From: Panopea generosa
Lineage: Eukaryota; Mollusca; Bivalvia; Adapedonta; Hiatellidae
Reading direction: 5' to 3'
Length of the DNA stretch: 64,000 bases
NCBI GenBank assembly: GCA_029582155.1
Contig: CM055911.1
Coordinates: 50,510,062-50,574,061, forward strand
This document shows, one piece after another, positions 1-10,488 of the stretch. Below the pieces are notes generated by a model. The model ran no database searches. It saw only the letters and a list, made by a program, of their open reading frames with translations, and was not told where the DNA came from. The stretch's first letter is position 1; each line of letters begins with the position of its first letter. The translations under genes and the position numbers were made by a program.

Positions 1-435
1 TTCAAACTGCTATGGTGGCTATGACGACTCATATAATCTGCTGTGAAGGCTAGGATGGCTCATACAATCTACTTTGATGGCTAGGATGCCTCATATAATC
101 TCCTTTGATGACTAGGATGGCTCATACAGTCTACTGTGATGGCTAGGATGGCTCATACAGTCTACTGTGATGGCTAGGATGGCTCATACAGTCTACTGTG
201 ATGGCTAGGATGGCTCATACAGTCTACTGTGATGGCTAGGATGGCTCAAATAATCTACTCTGATGACTAGGATGGCTCATATTATCTGCTGTGATGGCTT
301 GGATGGCTCATACAGTCTACTGTGATGGCTAGGATGGCTCAAATAATCTACTCTGATGACTAGGATGGCTCATATTATCTGCTGTGATGGCTTGGATGGC
401 TCATAAAATCTACTGGGATGACTAGGATGGCTTTG
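1..435. repeat. 31-bp minisatellite
   Basis: Tandem array of a 31-bp unit built round the words GATGGCTAGGATGGCTCATA and CAGTCTACTGT. Central copies (about 118-245) are nearly identical; edge copies drift. The array runs off the left end of the window. No coding potential was seen. Confidence 0.9.
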
Positions 436-1700
436 TCATGCATAGATGGATATTGTTATTACATACTACAAATGATAAACATAACATGACGACATGTCGC
501 GAGTAAAACCCCAACCCGTACTTCAAAGGTCAAGGTCACACTGAGTTTGTTTGACAACAGTTTGAATCCGTGTGAGATTTCGTGTCCGGCCTGTAACATT
601 GTCATGCAGAGATGGATTTTATTATTACTTGCTACAAATGATCAACATAACACGATGACGTGTCGCGAGTAAAACCCACATCAGTACCTTAAAGGTCAAA
701 GTAATACATTGAGTTTATTTGACAACACGAGTCTGTGTGAGATTTCGTGTCCGACCAGTAACTTTGTCATGCATAAATGGATTTTATAAATACTTGCCAC
801 AAATGATCAACATAACATGACGACATGTTGAGAGTAAAACCAACACCCATACCTCAGGGATCAAGGTCACACTTTGAGTTTGTTTGACAACACTTTGAGT
901 CTGGGTGCGATTTCGTGTCCGGTCAGTAACTTTGTCATGCAGATATGGATTTTAAAAATACTTGCTGCAAATGATCAACATAATATGACGACGTGTCCCA
1001 CTTAAGACCCAGACTCCCATTTCAAAGGTCAGGGTCACAATTTAACTTTAACAACACTCTCGGTCTTTTTGAGATATCGTGTCCGGTCTGTTACTTTGTC
1101 ACTTATAAATAAATTTCAAAAACACTTGGCTCAGTTGATCAACATGACATAATTAAGTGTCACATGTAAGATCCAGAACCTTTCTTTAAAGGTCAAGGTC
1201 ACATTTTCAATTTGTTTGATATTGCGTTTCTGGTCTGTAACTTTGTCTTTAATTTGGCTCAGTTGATCAAGATGACACGACGATGTGTCACACGTAAGAC
1301 CTAGACCTGTACCTCAATGGTCAAGGTCACAGTTTGAGTTTGTATGGCAACACTTTGAGAGTGTTTGAGATTTTAAGTCCGTCCTGTATTTTTTTTCATA
1401 CATGGGTGGTTTTAAAAAAATACATGGCTCAATTTATCAATTGATTAACATGACATGACGAAGTGTCATGTTAAGACCCAAAACCTTACATCAAAGTCAC
1501 ACTTTCAGTTTGTCTGATATTTCATTTCTGGTCTTTTGCTTTGTCTTACAAGGAGGGATTTTAAAATAGCTTGACACAAGTGACCAGCATGCCATGATGA
1601 GGTGTCACCTGCATTTACCTGTAGAAATACCCAGACCGTTACATCAGATGTCACGGTCAAGGTTACACACAGGTAAAGGTCAAGCTTTAATGAAAGAGAA
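432..1700. repeat. Degenerate tandem repeat, about 165-bp period
   Basis: Successive diverged copies begin with TTTGTCATGCA or similar near 432, 599, 763, 931 and 1093. Each carries an ACATGACGACGTGTC-like block, a block like AAAGGTCAAGGTCACA and a GAGTTTGTTTGACAACA block. Copies decay to the right. Repeats of this kind are common in bivalve intergenic and intronic DNA. The family name is not known to me. Confidence 0.75.
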
Positions 1701-1890
1701 ACATGAAACTGCATGTCTAGTCTGAAACGTCAGTCCTTTACTCTTGATATTCATGAATACATAGCTACGTATTATACCATAAATTGTTATTTTCACAGAC
1801 CATTGGGGGCATGCGACACTTATCAGTGACATTTCTTGTTTACAATCAAACCACCGAACCACACCTGTTCACACTAAAATACCAGTTTAT

Positions 1891-2108
1891 CTACTGGGAA
1901 TGGTCCAACTTGCACTCTGACAATGTTTTCATTACAACAGGTTCAATAAGTTTTTCAGTGGTACCTTCCTTGGAAACTTTTGAAGATAATTCGTGGCCAT
2001 TTTCATATAACTTAGCGGACATGTTATTAAACAAAGTGTTCATTTTCAAGCACTCTTTTGATACAGACATAAGTGATGACACTTTATTACCATGCTTTAC
2101 AGAGTTAC
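1891..2108 (-). CDS. Candidate terminal exon of an unknown gene
   Basis: Read on the minus strand, a good acceptor (pyrimidine-rich ATTCATTTTCACAG, ending at 2109) opens a 71-codon frame closed by TAG at 1891-1893. The peptide is hydrophilic and rich in Lys, Glu and Ser (for example KECLKMNTLFNNMSAKLYEN), which looks protein-like. I do not recognise the family. A competing plus-strand frame (1799-2140), also behind an acceptor-like TTTTCACAG, overlaps it, so strand is uncertain. No upstream partner exon was found between 2108 and 7200. It could be chance, or part of an old transposon. Confidence 0.28.
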
Positions 2109-2159
2109 CTGTGAAAATGAATTATTGGGTAAACAAATAAATGTTAACATCAAACAACT

Positions 2160-2430
2160 CTCAAAATGAAGCTGAATATTCAAGATCATGTTGCGTATTC
2201 AAAACATTATAAAACATCTAAAGTTACATTTTACATTTTATATAACAGAAACCAGTTGCCTGTGAAATCTGAATGATTCATTTGCCAAAATGTTATTTTT
2301 TTCTCATGCTATTTTATCAACATTTAGTAGAGAGATGCAAGTTGCCAATCCTTCTTTATAAATCCTAGTTATAACAATAATGTGTATTAACAAAAATATC
2401 TTCTTTACACATCTAAATTGTCTAAACAAG
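2160..2430. repeat. Dispersed repeat shared with 38195-38420
   Basis: The words ATTCAAGATCATGTTG, AAAACATTATAAAACATCTA, TTGCCTGTGAAATCTGAATG and AGAGATGCAAGTTGCC recur in the same order at 38195-38420. The two copies are diverged. The second copy lies a few hundred bases after the stop codon of the DUF4773 gene. Confidence 0.7.
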
Positions 2431-2589
2431 GGAATAAATACTCGGTAACCTATTTGCGCATTTCGTTTGATCTTTAATGAATTTTGCAATTTACTTGTCG
2501 ATCTCTCAACAATCCAATCATTATAATGGCCTGAAATGTATATTTCGATAATTCACATATGCTCTACACCATAAAATGATGTCCAAATT

Positions 2590-2730
2590 CAGTAACTGGT
2601 AAAAATCGAAAAATCAAAATAATTTCGACTACCATCGTAGTTTCAACTTTTCACAGCCGTAGTTTCGATGTTTGGACTTTTCACCATCGTAGTTTCGACT
2701 TATCACCATCGTAGTTTCGTTGTTTTGATT
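2590..2730. repeat. Short tandem repeat with core CATCGTAGTTTCGA
   Basis: Four to five degenerate copies of a 20-30 bp unit with core ACCATCGTAGTTTCGAC and TTTTCACCATCG. No gene was seen from here to 3262. Confidence 0.7.
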
Positions 2731-3261
2731 TAAATTAAATAAATGAAATTCCACGATGGCCCAGAGAGGACATTTTTTTTATAAGTGATCGAAATTTAAG
2801 AAATAGTTTTAACAAAATAGAACTCCAAATGCAACGTGGGGTGGGTGTGGATGGGGGCTGCACGTGTATGTTAATGTAATACACATAAATGAATATTATA
2901 ACTCAGTTTTAAAGTGAGTGATTATGGTCATATAATGGGCGTAAGTATGCAAATGAAGCTTCCCTGCCCATTATGCAAATGAAGCACTGATCGATTGGCT
3001 TATTATGGTTCATGATACATAATTATGTGTTTACTATGATCAAAATAGAAGTCGACACAATAGGTTTTTAATGAAATAGTTCTGCAATTTTCGTACTAGC
3101 TATTGTAGATAAATATTATGCAAAGTAGACACCATACTCTCTTCGCTCGCCCTCTCTTTCAGTTCGATGATGTTTTAAATTTACATACTGGTAATAAACA
3201 CTGATTATAATACATTATATGATTAGTTTTCTTTTACTGAGTTGATGTAAAGGATGCTGTT

Positions 3262-3420
3262 ACCTACTCAGAATCAATAAACCGCTGATTGCTAAGGTTG
3301 TACGTTCGAGTCAAGCTCGATTCAAATAGTTTTTGTGAGAAAGTTTGCCAGTTACTCGCGGAAGGACACTGTTTCTGAATTGTCTTCCTTCATTTATAAT
3401 ATTGGAAGTTTTAACATGGT
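3262..3420 (+). mobile_element. SINE, tRNA-Ser/Leu-type head (family C)
   Basis: Contains a B-box-like GTACGTTCGAGTC, then GTGAGAAAGTTTGCCAGTTACTCGCGGAAGG, quoted here as the blocks GTGAGAAAGTTTGCCAGT and TACTCGCGGAAGG. The body is shared with 16213-16405 (which keeps the tRNA-like head), 40985-41165 and 50325-50560, and with reverse copies at 9955-10130, 44640-44790 and 56225-56350. Confidence 0.6.
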
Positions 3421-3475
3421 GTAACGCCCAACTCGTTGATGACAAGTACTTATCACGGTGGCAATCCCGCGTGAC

Positions 3476-3662
3476 ATGCTATGGAGTGGTGCCAAAAACT
3501 CCAAACAACTTCATTAATAAGTCAAACGCCGTCTTTGTATAGAGGCGAATAACCGGTTATATATAGTGACGATTTTTTTGCAAAAAGAGCAACGGTTGTG
3601 TGAAAAAATGTAACATAAGGTGGGCACGTTTCCTCCGATCTTTTGCACCACTCCATAGCATA
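3476..3662. mobile_element. Small inverted-repeat element
   Basis: Arms ATGCTATGGAGTGGTGC (from 3476) and GCACCACTCCATAGCAT (to 3662) are exact inverted repeats about 150 bp apart. A related sequence with GTGGGCAC and ACACCACTCTATGC lies at 10915-10990. No ORF of significance was seen. Probably a MITE or its remnant. Confidence 0.6.
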
Positions 3663-3847
3663 AATCCACGTGGGTTCGCCCCAGTGCTTATAAGATGGGT
3701 TAAATTTTAATCTGAATATCGTATACATATTTGGTATATCCGATATCCCGGATATGTTCCATATATCCCCGGATAGCAGATGAAAACTTCAGCAACATAG
3801 TATTATACTAGAACTTAGTTTAACACTTTAGTTTAATCTTATTTGTT

Positions 3848-4035
3848 TTTCTTCGATTGTCAAACAAATTATTCCAACTTAGACAAATCATGCTTGAAGT
3901 CGTCTTGAGTATAACCAGTACTAAGCATATGTGGAAAAAGTGTCTTACTCAAGGACATCATACATAGCCAAAGCGAAGGTTCGAACCCATGACCCTCCAA
4001 CCATGGGTCCGATGCTCTACCACTGAACAACGCAA
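3848..4035 (-). mobile_element. tRNA-derived SINE (family A)
   Basis: Read on the minus strand, the right end is tRNA-like: an A-box-like CAGTGGTAGAGCATCGG and a B box ATGGGTTCGAACC. The body includes AAGCATATG, CTCAAGGACA and TTAGACAAATCATGCTTGAAG. Five more copies lie in this window (9338, 27655, 32335, 34940, 42895), all in the same orientation. Confidence 0.75.
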
Positions 4036-4640
4036 ATGTACTGTTAAACTTAACAGAGGGGAAAATAAAATACAAACATTTTAATGTAAAATTAATTGTT
4101 TTATTGCTTTACGAAGAACAATAATCAATTCTTTTTTATTATATTGACATGTGGAAACTATAGAATTGTTCAATACACCAGACTGTTAGCTGTCAGTTCA
4201 TCCGTCGATATAAATTTCGTACAATGAGTTGAATTATTTAGAAAATAAACTGGTTCTTGAGAAAATAATTTCACATTTTTTTCAAATTGAGGAAAAGAGG
4301 AACCCTTCTCTCTGACATTTTTCACAAAATAGTACAAAAGAGTTACTCAAACATGAACCAGTATCTAGTCATTCGGACCACCTCGCCAATTATCCTAATC
4401 TAATACCGAAGAATGACGGAATTGGCCGAATATGTACCATGGATGTCTATTAAGAATAGTTTAACATGTCGAAATAGAAAACACAGCACTTCTAAAAAAA
4501 TGTATAAACATATTCATAAAAGCTCCCTGTAGGTCATTGTAGAATACTACAAATCATGGGAAGAGATTTATTTATGATTATCTTCATACATTACACATCC
4601 AGAAAAGTTCGCGTGTATAAAAAGGTTCAGTCCCTGTATC
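4036..4640. other. No gene seen; one short 70-bp element
   Basis: AT-rich. At 4373-4442 it carries a 70-bp sequence that starts CATTCGGACCACCTCGCC and ends AATTGGCCGAATATG; a second copy at 19068-19144 has target-site duplications. Confidence 0.5.
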
Positions 4641-4649
4641 TCAAAAGTG

Positions 4650-4881
4650 TTGTTTTTGTTTTTGCTGATGTTGATGTTGTTCTGCTTTTGTTGATGTTGT
4701 GTTTTGCCGTTGTTGTTGTTGTTGTTGTTGTTATTGTTGTTGTTGTTGTTTTTGCTGTTGTTGTTGTTTAACGATATATTGTTGTTGTTGATGAGGTGCT
4801 TTTTTTGTGTGTTGCCGATGTTGTTGTTGTTTTTCGATGTGTTGTTATAATTATTTGTCGATGTGTTGTTGTTGCTGCTGC

Positions 4882-4945
<64 letters not shown>
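4650..4945. repeat. (GTT)n microsatellite
   Basis: Impure then pure GTT/TTG triplet tract, longest from about 4863 to 4945. It opens poly-Asn, poly-Val and poly-Cys frames on both strands, which I regard as artefacts. Confidence 0.95.
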
Positions 4946-4946
<1 letters not shown>

Positions 4947-5059
4947 TTATTATTCACAATTATCAAATTTCCACTGCTCATTTGTCATCATTTAACCTCA
5001 GCAGACTCGATGCGTTAATATTTGCATTTGCACATGAAAGTCAGACAAAAAATTGTTGT

Positions 5060-5925
5060 TGATAATTTCATTACAAAATTCATGACTTAAAATCATCATC
5101 TTATTTTCTCACTGAAAGCAGCATGATGAAATCATCAAACTTCGAAGAAACGTGTCAACGACCGTTGTGTATATATTACAATATACTTCTAAAAGAAAGT
5201 ATACATAAAAATCTCGCTAATTTATTAAATGACAGGGGACACAACCTTTCTCACTCGAATAAACATTTATGCAACGGTAATCGCCCTTTACTAGACCCGT
5301 ATTTTGACTTCTTGTTTTTTAAGTATCTTGCATATTATATGACATCTGTGTTTCTTTGACACATTCTTTTCGTGCACATACATGTAGCATACGTTAAATG
5401 TATTCATTGTGACAACACTTTTTATGATCGAGTCATAAAACAGACATATTTTTGAGATCAGTTTGATGTTAATGTTAACTTTTTGGAAAATTCAAATTTT
5501 ATTTGATATGCGTTTGAGAAACTTTTGCATTGTTTATTATAGTTTTTATTAGAACAAAATGGCTAAAAATCAAATACTTTCCGCATCATAGCCCATATAT
5601 TTTTGTGTGTTATCAAAAATTTAAAGAAAAAAAAACAGAAGGTTTATTCATTGGAAAATAATACAAATCGGCCGAATTAATAATACGCTGTTCCGTAAGA
5701 TGTCACATATTTATTTAGCTAATTTTTCACTGAATCTTTCAAGTCATTTTTTCTTCAGATTATAGGGCATATTCAAGCAGTACCGTAATGTTAATTGTAA
5801 AGAAAACACGCACCTACGCACGTACACGCACACACACATCTAAAATAATAAAACCGACATATTGCTGTAATTGTGTATGCAGACTCAACGGGTTAAAATA
5901 AAGACATTTATTTTTTCTTACTAAT
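5060..5925. other. No feature seen
   Basis: AT-rich DNA with a short CA-rich tract near 5826-5840. No exon-like frame with splice signals was found. Confidence 0.4.
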
Positions 5926-6320
5926 GGAGATTTATGACCGAGGACAACCTCCGTGGCAATTTCCATAGACTGCAGAAACGACCCTAGCTCTCCCATGTAG
6001 CTATGGTCGTAGTTCCCCCATGGAACGTTGGTCATATATTTCTCGTGGAACTTTCAGAACAATGATAACTTCGAGTTCGCTGATTGGTCAGCGACGCAAC
6101 AAAATGAGAAAACACATGACACTATGGGGGAGGGGGAAATGCTATGGAATTCCCTTAGTCTGTAGAACAAATCTAATTCTCCCAATCGGATCCGTTAACT
6201 AGCAATGTTGGGAAATCAACATTTGAGTACGTTGATTGGTCAATTGCGTCAACTGAAAGTTTGAATGACGTCATAGTTTAGTAAGCGTTCAATTGCTATG
6301 ATCGGCTATAATTTCCTTTT
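5926..6320 (+). repeat. CCAAT/CRE-bearing dispersed repeat
   Basis: Contains GTCTGTAGAAC, AATCGGATCCGTTAAC, TTGATTGGTCAATTG and GACGTCATAGTTTAGTAAGCG in this order (6160-6290). A shorter relative at its left includes CTGATTGGTCAGC. Copies also lie at 6960-7010, 7905-8045, 8095-8275 (reverse) and 56748-56985. The inverse CCAAT motif (ATTGG) and the TGACGTCA-like half are kept in order. Confidence 0.65.
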
Positions 6321-7040
6321 GTTTTTTCATAAGGGCGTATCAGCCCTGATTCGGGAGAAGAACATTCCCCGACGGGATAAACGGGGATAAACTGATGTTT
6401 TATGTATTTTTTTTTAATCTTTTGTAACCTTTTATGGAACATGCACATGTTCAATTACCATTAGTTATGGTTCAATTGATTGATCACGTATCTAAATAAT
6501 CGATAATTTCTAAAATGTATAACACCCCAACAATCCCAATTAATTAAATTTTACTGACGATCATAATTTTACCCGGTGTTTGCATTTTATTACTTAATAT
6601 GTTTTATTGTCAAAATAAAAATGAAACGTTTTTATCATATATTTTCTGTGCCCGACGAAACACATCTGACGTCATATTTCGGCCTAGAAATAAATAAAAT
6701 GTTTCAAATTTTGTGACAACTTTATTCCGAATCACTTTTGAGCCCTGTGTCCAATCATTCATTGTAGAAAGTAGAAAGCTATTGATATGATTTCGTTTAT
6801 TTTTTGATATTTTAAATGGATTGCGAAACCAACGTAATAATATTTATTAATCATTTTTGTTGAATTGGATTATAATATCGACTTCTCGCGGAAGAAAGAA
6901 AACAGAAAGCCCCGGAGAGAGAGATTGTATATGTCTTGGAAGCCTGTAGAAGGAATATAGGATACATTAGCCTGTAGTGCGAACCTAACTCTCCCGATTG
7001 GATCCGTTAAATAGTTTTTTTTATCATATTTTCTTTGTAT
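6321..7040. other. No gene; fragment of the CCAAT/CRE repeat at 6960-7010
   Basis: AT-rich. The fragment reads CCTGTAGTGCGAACCTAAC then TCCCGATTGGATCCGTTAA, matching the left part of the repeat at 5926-6320. Confidence 0.4.
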
Positions 7041-7046
7041 TTTATT
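7041..7046 (-). promoter_or_regulatory. Polyadenylation signal AATAAA, cadherin-like gene
   Basis: TTTATT on the plus strand is AATAAA on the minus strand, about 165 bp past the stop codon at 7209. Its position fits a short 3' untranslated region. Confidence 0.5.
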
Positions 7047-7208
7047 CAAGTTAAACATTGATCAATTCAATTAACGAAATCATGTAAACACGTTTAAGAC
7101 GTACTGTGAACGCTGTGCATTTTTATCTATATTCGAGTTACGTAAAAGCACTAAGGATGATCTAATCTAATCTACAATGTTGTTGGCGCAAAGGGCGTGG
7201 TGATTCGT

Positions 7209-7345
7209 CTAAATGAATTGGTAAATTATCGTCATTAACATGGCCGCTACTGAGACGATGCCGCCGGAAATGAGTGGTGCGCCTGACGGCGTAAACACTG
7301 CAATGATGACAGTCCCTGTTCCGGTGAGAGCGTTTGGGGTGGTGC
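7209..7345 (-). CDS. Exon 6, cadherin-like gene (hydrophobic C-terminus, stop)
   Basis: 137 nt from acceptor TTTAATTTCAG to TAG at 7211-7209. It encodes TTPNALTGTGTVIIAVFTP, then SGAPL and a hydrophobic tail ending TIIYQFI. There is no charged cytoplasmic segment after the tail. Confidence 0.8.
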
Positions 7346-7473
7346 CTGAAATTAAATCAGATACATATTATTTAGTTTTTATCGTGTGTCATTTTTATAC
7401 TTCATAATTTATGAGAGAGAGAGAGGGGGGACAGGCAGGCAGGCAGAGAGAGAGAGAGAGAGGTAGGCAGGCT

Positions 7474-7563
<90 letters not shown>

Positions 7564-10444
7564 AAGTTTCAGTACAAAGTGATAAGGATAAGCTTTGATA
7601 CATACCGCTATCGGTAGCTGTAACTTCGAGTGCGTAGCCTCCGAGAGTGGCGGAGTCTATTGTTTTCCCTGTGTCCACGGTGATCACTCCAGCAGTGCTG
7701 ATGGCAAACATTGTGCCAGTGTTACCGCCGGCTGAAATGGAACATTCCATGTATTGTTTTTATATGGACGCTAGAACAAACACATGGATTAAAACGCATT
7801 TAACTTTTTAATCTGAATATCATAACATTTGCAAAAATTCCCAGTTCCAGTGTTACATTTTAAAAGATATGATTTATGATTAAACTTTTACTATAAGTAG
7901 TTTTTTTTAGTCTGTGTGGCAGGTTTAGCCTAAATCTCCCGCTTTGATCCGTTACATAGCAATTTGATTTGAGCACGTTGATTGGTCAGTTGTTTCAGGG
8001 AAATTTGAAAGACGTCAAAGTTTGGTAAACGTTAGATACTAGTCTATCCAAGAACCTGGTATCTCTCGAATCAGCTCTATCAACCCTCAATGAAAAAGCA
8101 GGGAATTGTATGCCTGTCTCACAATTCACAACAATTGAACGCTTACTAAACTGTGACGTCATCCAAAATTTCAGTTGAACCAACCGACCAATCAGCTCGC
8201 TTAAATGTGGCATTCCAAACATTGCGATTTTACGGACACAATTGGGAGATAGCTGGGTCCGTTCTGTAGACTTATAACGTTGTGTGGAGCTCGTACTCTG
8301 CTGGTATTGTGGGACAGGCATAGCATTTACTGCTTTTTTCATTGGGATTGAAAACCAAACCCTGTATTCCCCATCACAACTAGTCAAGCACAGAATGGTT
8401 GATATATAATGCTAAAATATGTTTCAATGAATACCGTTTCTTACCATGAAAGTTAGGTCCATCCCACTGTTACTTGATGATAGGTGAAATTTAATTACTT
8501 ACATTAATTTATATACTAATATTTAAAATACAGAACTTATAAATGGTAATTTCACTGCTGTCAGTCATTCTATATAACTTATGAGTGATAATTTCACTGC
8601 TGTCAATCATAATATAGAACTTATAAATGGTAATTTCACTGCTGTCGTCAGTATATGGGTAGTGTGGTGAGATATATATAAAAGGTAATTTCACTGCTGT
8701 CAATCATTATATAAATAGTGTGTGAGATATCAATACATGGTAATTTCACTGCTGTCAATCATTATATAGACAGTGTGGTGAGATATCAATACATGGTAAT
8801 TTCACTGCTATCAATCATTATATAGGTAGTGTGTGAAATATCAATTAATGGTAATTTCACTGCTGACAATCATTATATAAATAGTGTGTGATATATCAAT
8901 AAATGGTAATTTCACTGCTGCCAATCATTATACAGATAATGTGGTGAGATATCAATAAAATGTCACTGATGAACACTGACATTGGCATGTCTGCTCGTGA
9001 CAATATCAATTGATGAAATAAAAATGATATTTCACTTAGGCCAACAATAATAATTTTCTGTTCGTTACAATCTACTAACTATGATACGTACTTATGGCAT
9101 AGGCGCTGATTACATTATTTGCCGCCGTCCCGTCTGCGTCCGTTGCTGTTACAGTGCCGACAGTGGTTGCTGTAATATAATTACAAGATACATGTATAGT
9201 GTGTGCTAACATCCTATTTTACATCGATTGTGAAACATGTCCTGTACATTTTGGCGTCATGAAACTTTACGTTTTTGACGCAATGAAGCAACTGTATGTC
9301 CGTGTATGTATTGTATTTTTTAACTTAGTTATTTTGAAATAAGGTCTTGAAACTTAGACAAATCACCTTTAAAGTCTTCCTGGGGAGAACCAGTGCTAAA
9401 CATATGTTTTTCTCAAGGACACCACACAAAGTCGTGGCGGAGGATCGAACCCTATATCCTCCGATATTGAACCCGATAGTCTGTCACATCGCTTGATTGT
9501 ATTGAGATGTAGCGTTGCTGTTATATACTGAACGGAACAGCCTACCCGCCACATTTGACTGTCGTGTAAAAACTGATTTGACGACCAATTTCAATAATTA
9601 TGAAATTATTCCAATTACGGTCAAATGTAATAATACAGACTTGGTTATTGTTATCCCAAATATTCTTTCTTATTCATCTTCATATTTTAAGAATATTGCT
9701 TTGGTGCTTTTTGAGCAAATACCTAAAATGTCAGGCAAAAACAAAACCCAAAATGTCAGATGGCGGGTTAACTCTTCCGTTCAAGATACTTTACAATGAA
9801 CATAACGAAATGTTACATGTTACGAGCAAGATATACATGCTGTACATGTAACTTAAATAAATGATACTACATTAAACACCTTTATTGATTTATTTTTAAT
9901 GGTGTTTAATGCCATTTTAGACACATTTTAGGTTCTATATGGCATATTCTATTTTATTGTTGAAGACTTCAGAATGAATCTGAGTTGAACAACCGTCCTT
10001 CCGTAAAAAACTGGCAAACTTTCCAACATAAAGTTTTTGGACCGAGCAGGACTCGAACCTATGACCTTAGCGGTGAGAGGTAAGTAATCTTGAAACGGCG
10101 CCTTAAACCATTTGGCCATGGAGGACCCTAACTTTTTTTTTATAAATGTTACTTACATGCTACTGCCCCGTCTGCTACCAAGAAGGTTATTGTGGCAAGC
10201 ACCGGAGTTTTGTCGTTTATGTCGGTGATCGACACCGTCAACGTTCCCGTGGCAGTTGCTGTTCCGGTCAGGGCGGCGCTGTAAAGAAACATGCTGGCTT
10301 CTTCAACGAAATATAAGGTTATTCTTTTTAGTCTTTAAAATCGGTTAAAAACATTTCCCCTATATACTATGCCTACGTAGTCACTGACCCCGTATTGCCA
10401 TTAGAATATCTATTTAACATGCCAAAATAATATATTAAAAAGAG

Positions 10445-10488
<44 letters not shown>

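Noticed and set aside
4556-5062. Long poly-Asn, poly-Val and poly-Cys frames
   Set aside because: They are translations of the (GTT)n tract on both strands, with no other protein features.
7995-8387. 130-codon minus-strand frame
   Set aside because: It crosses the paired CCAAT/CRE repeats, and other copies of the repeat do not keep the frame.
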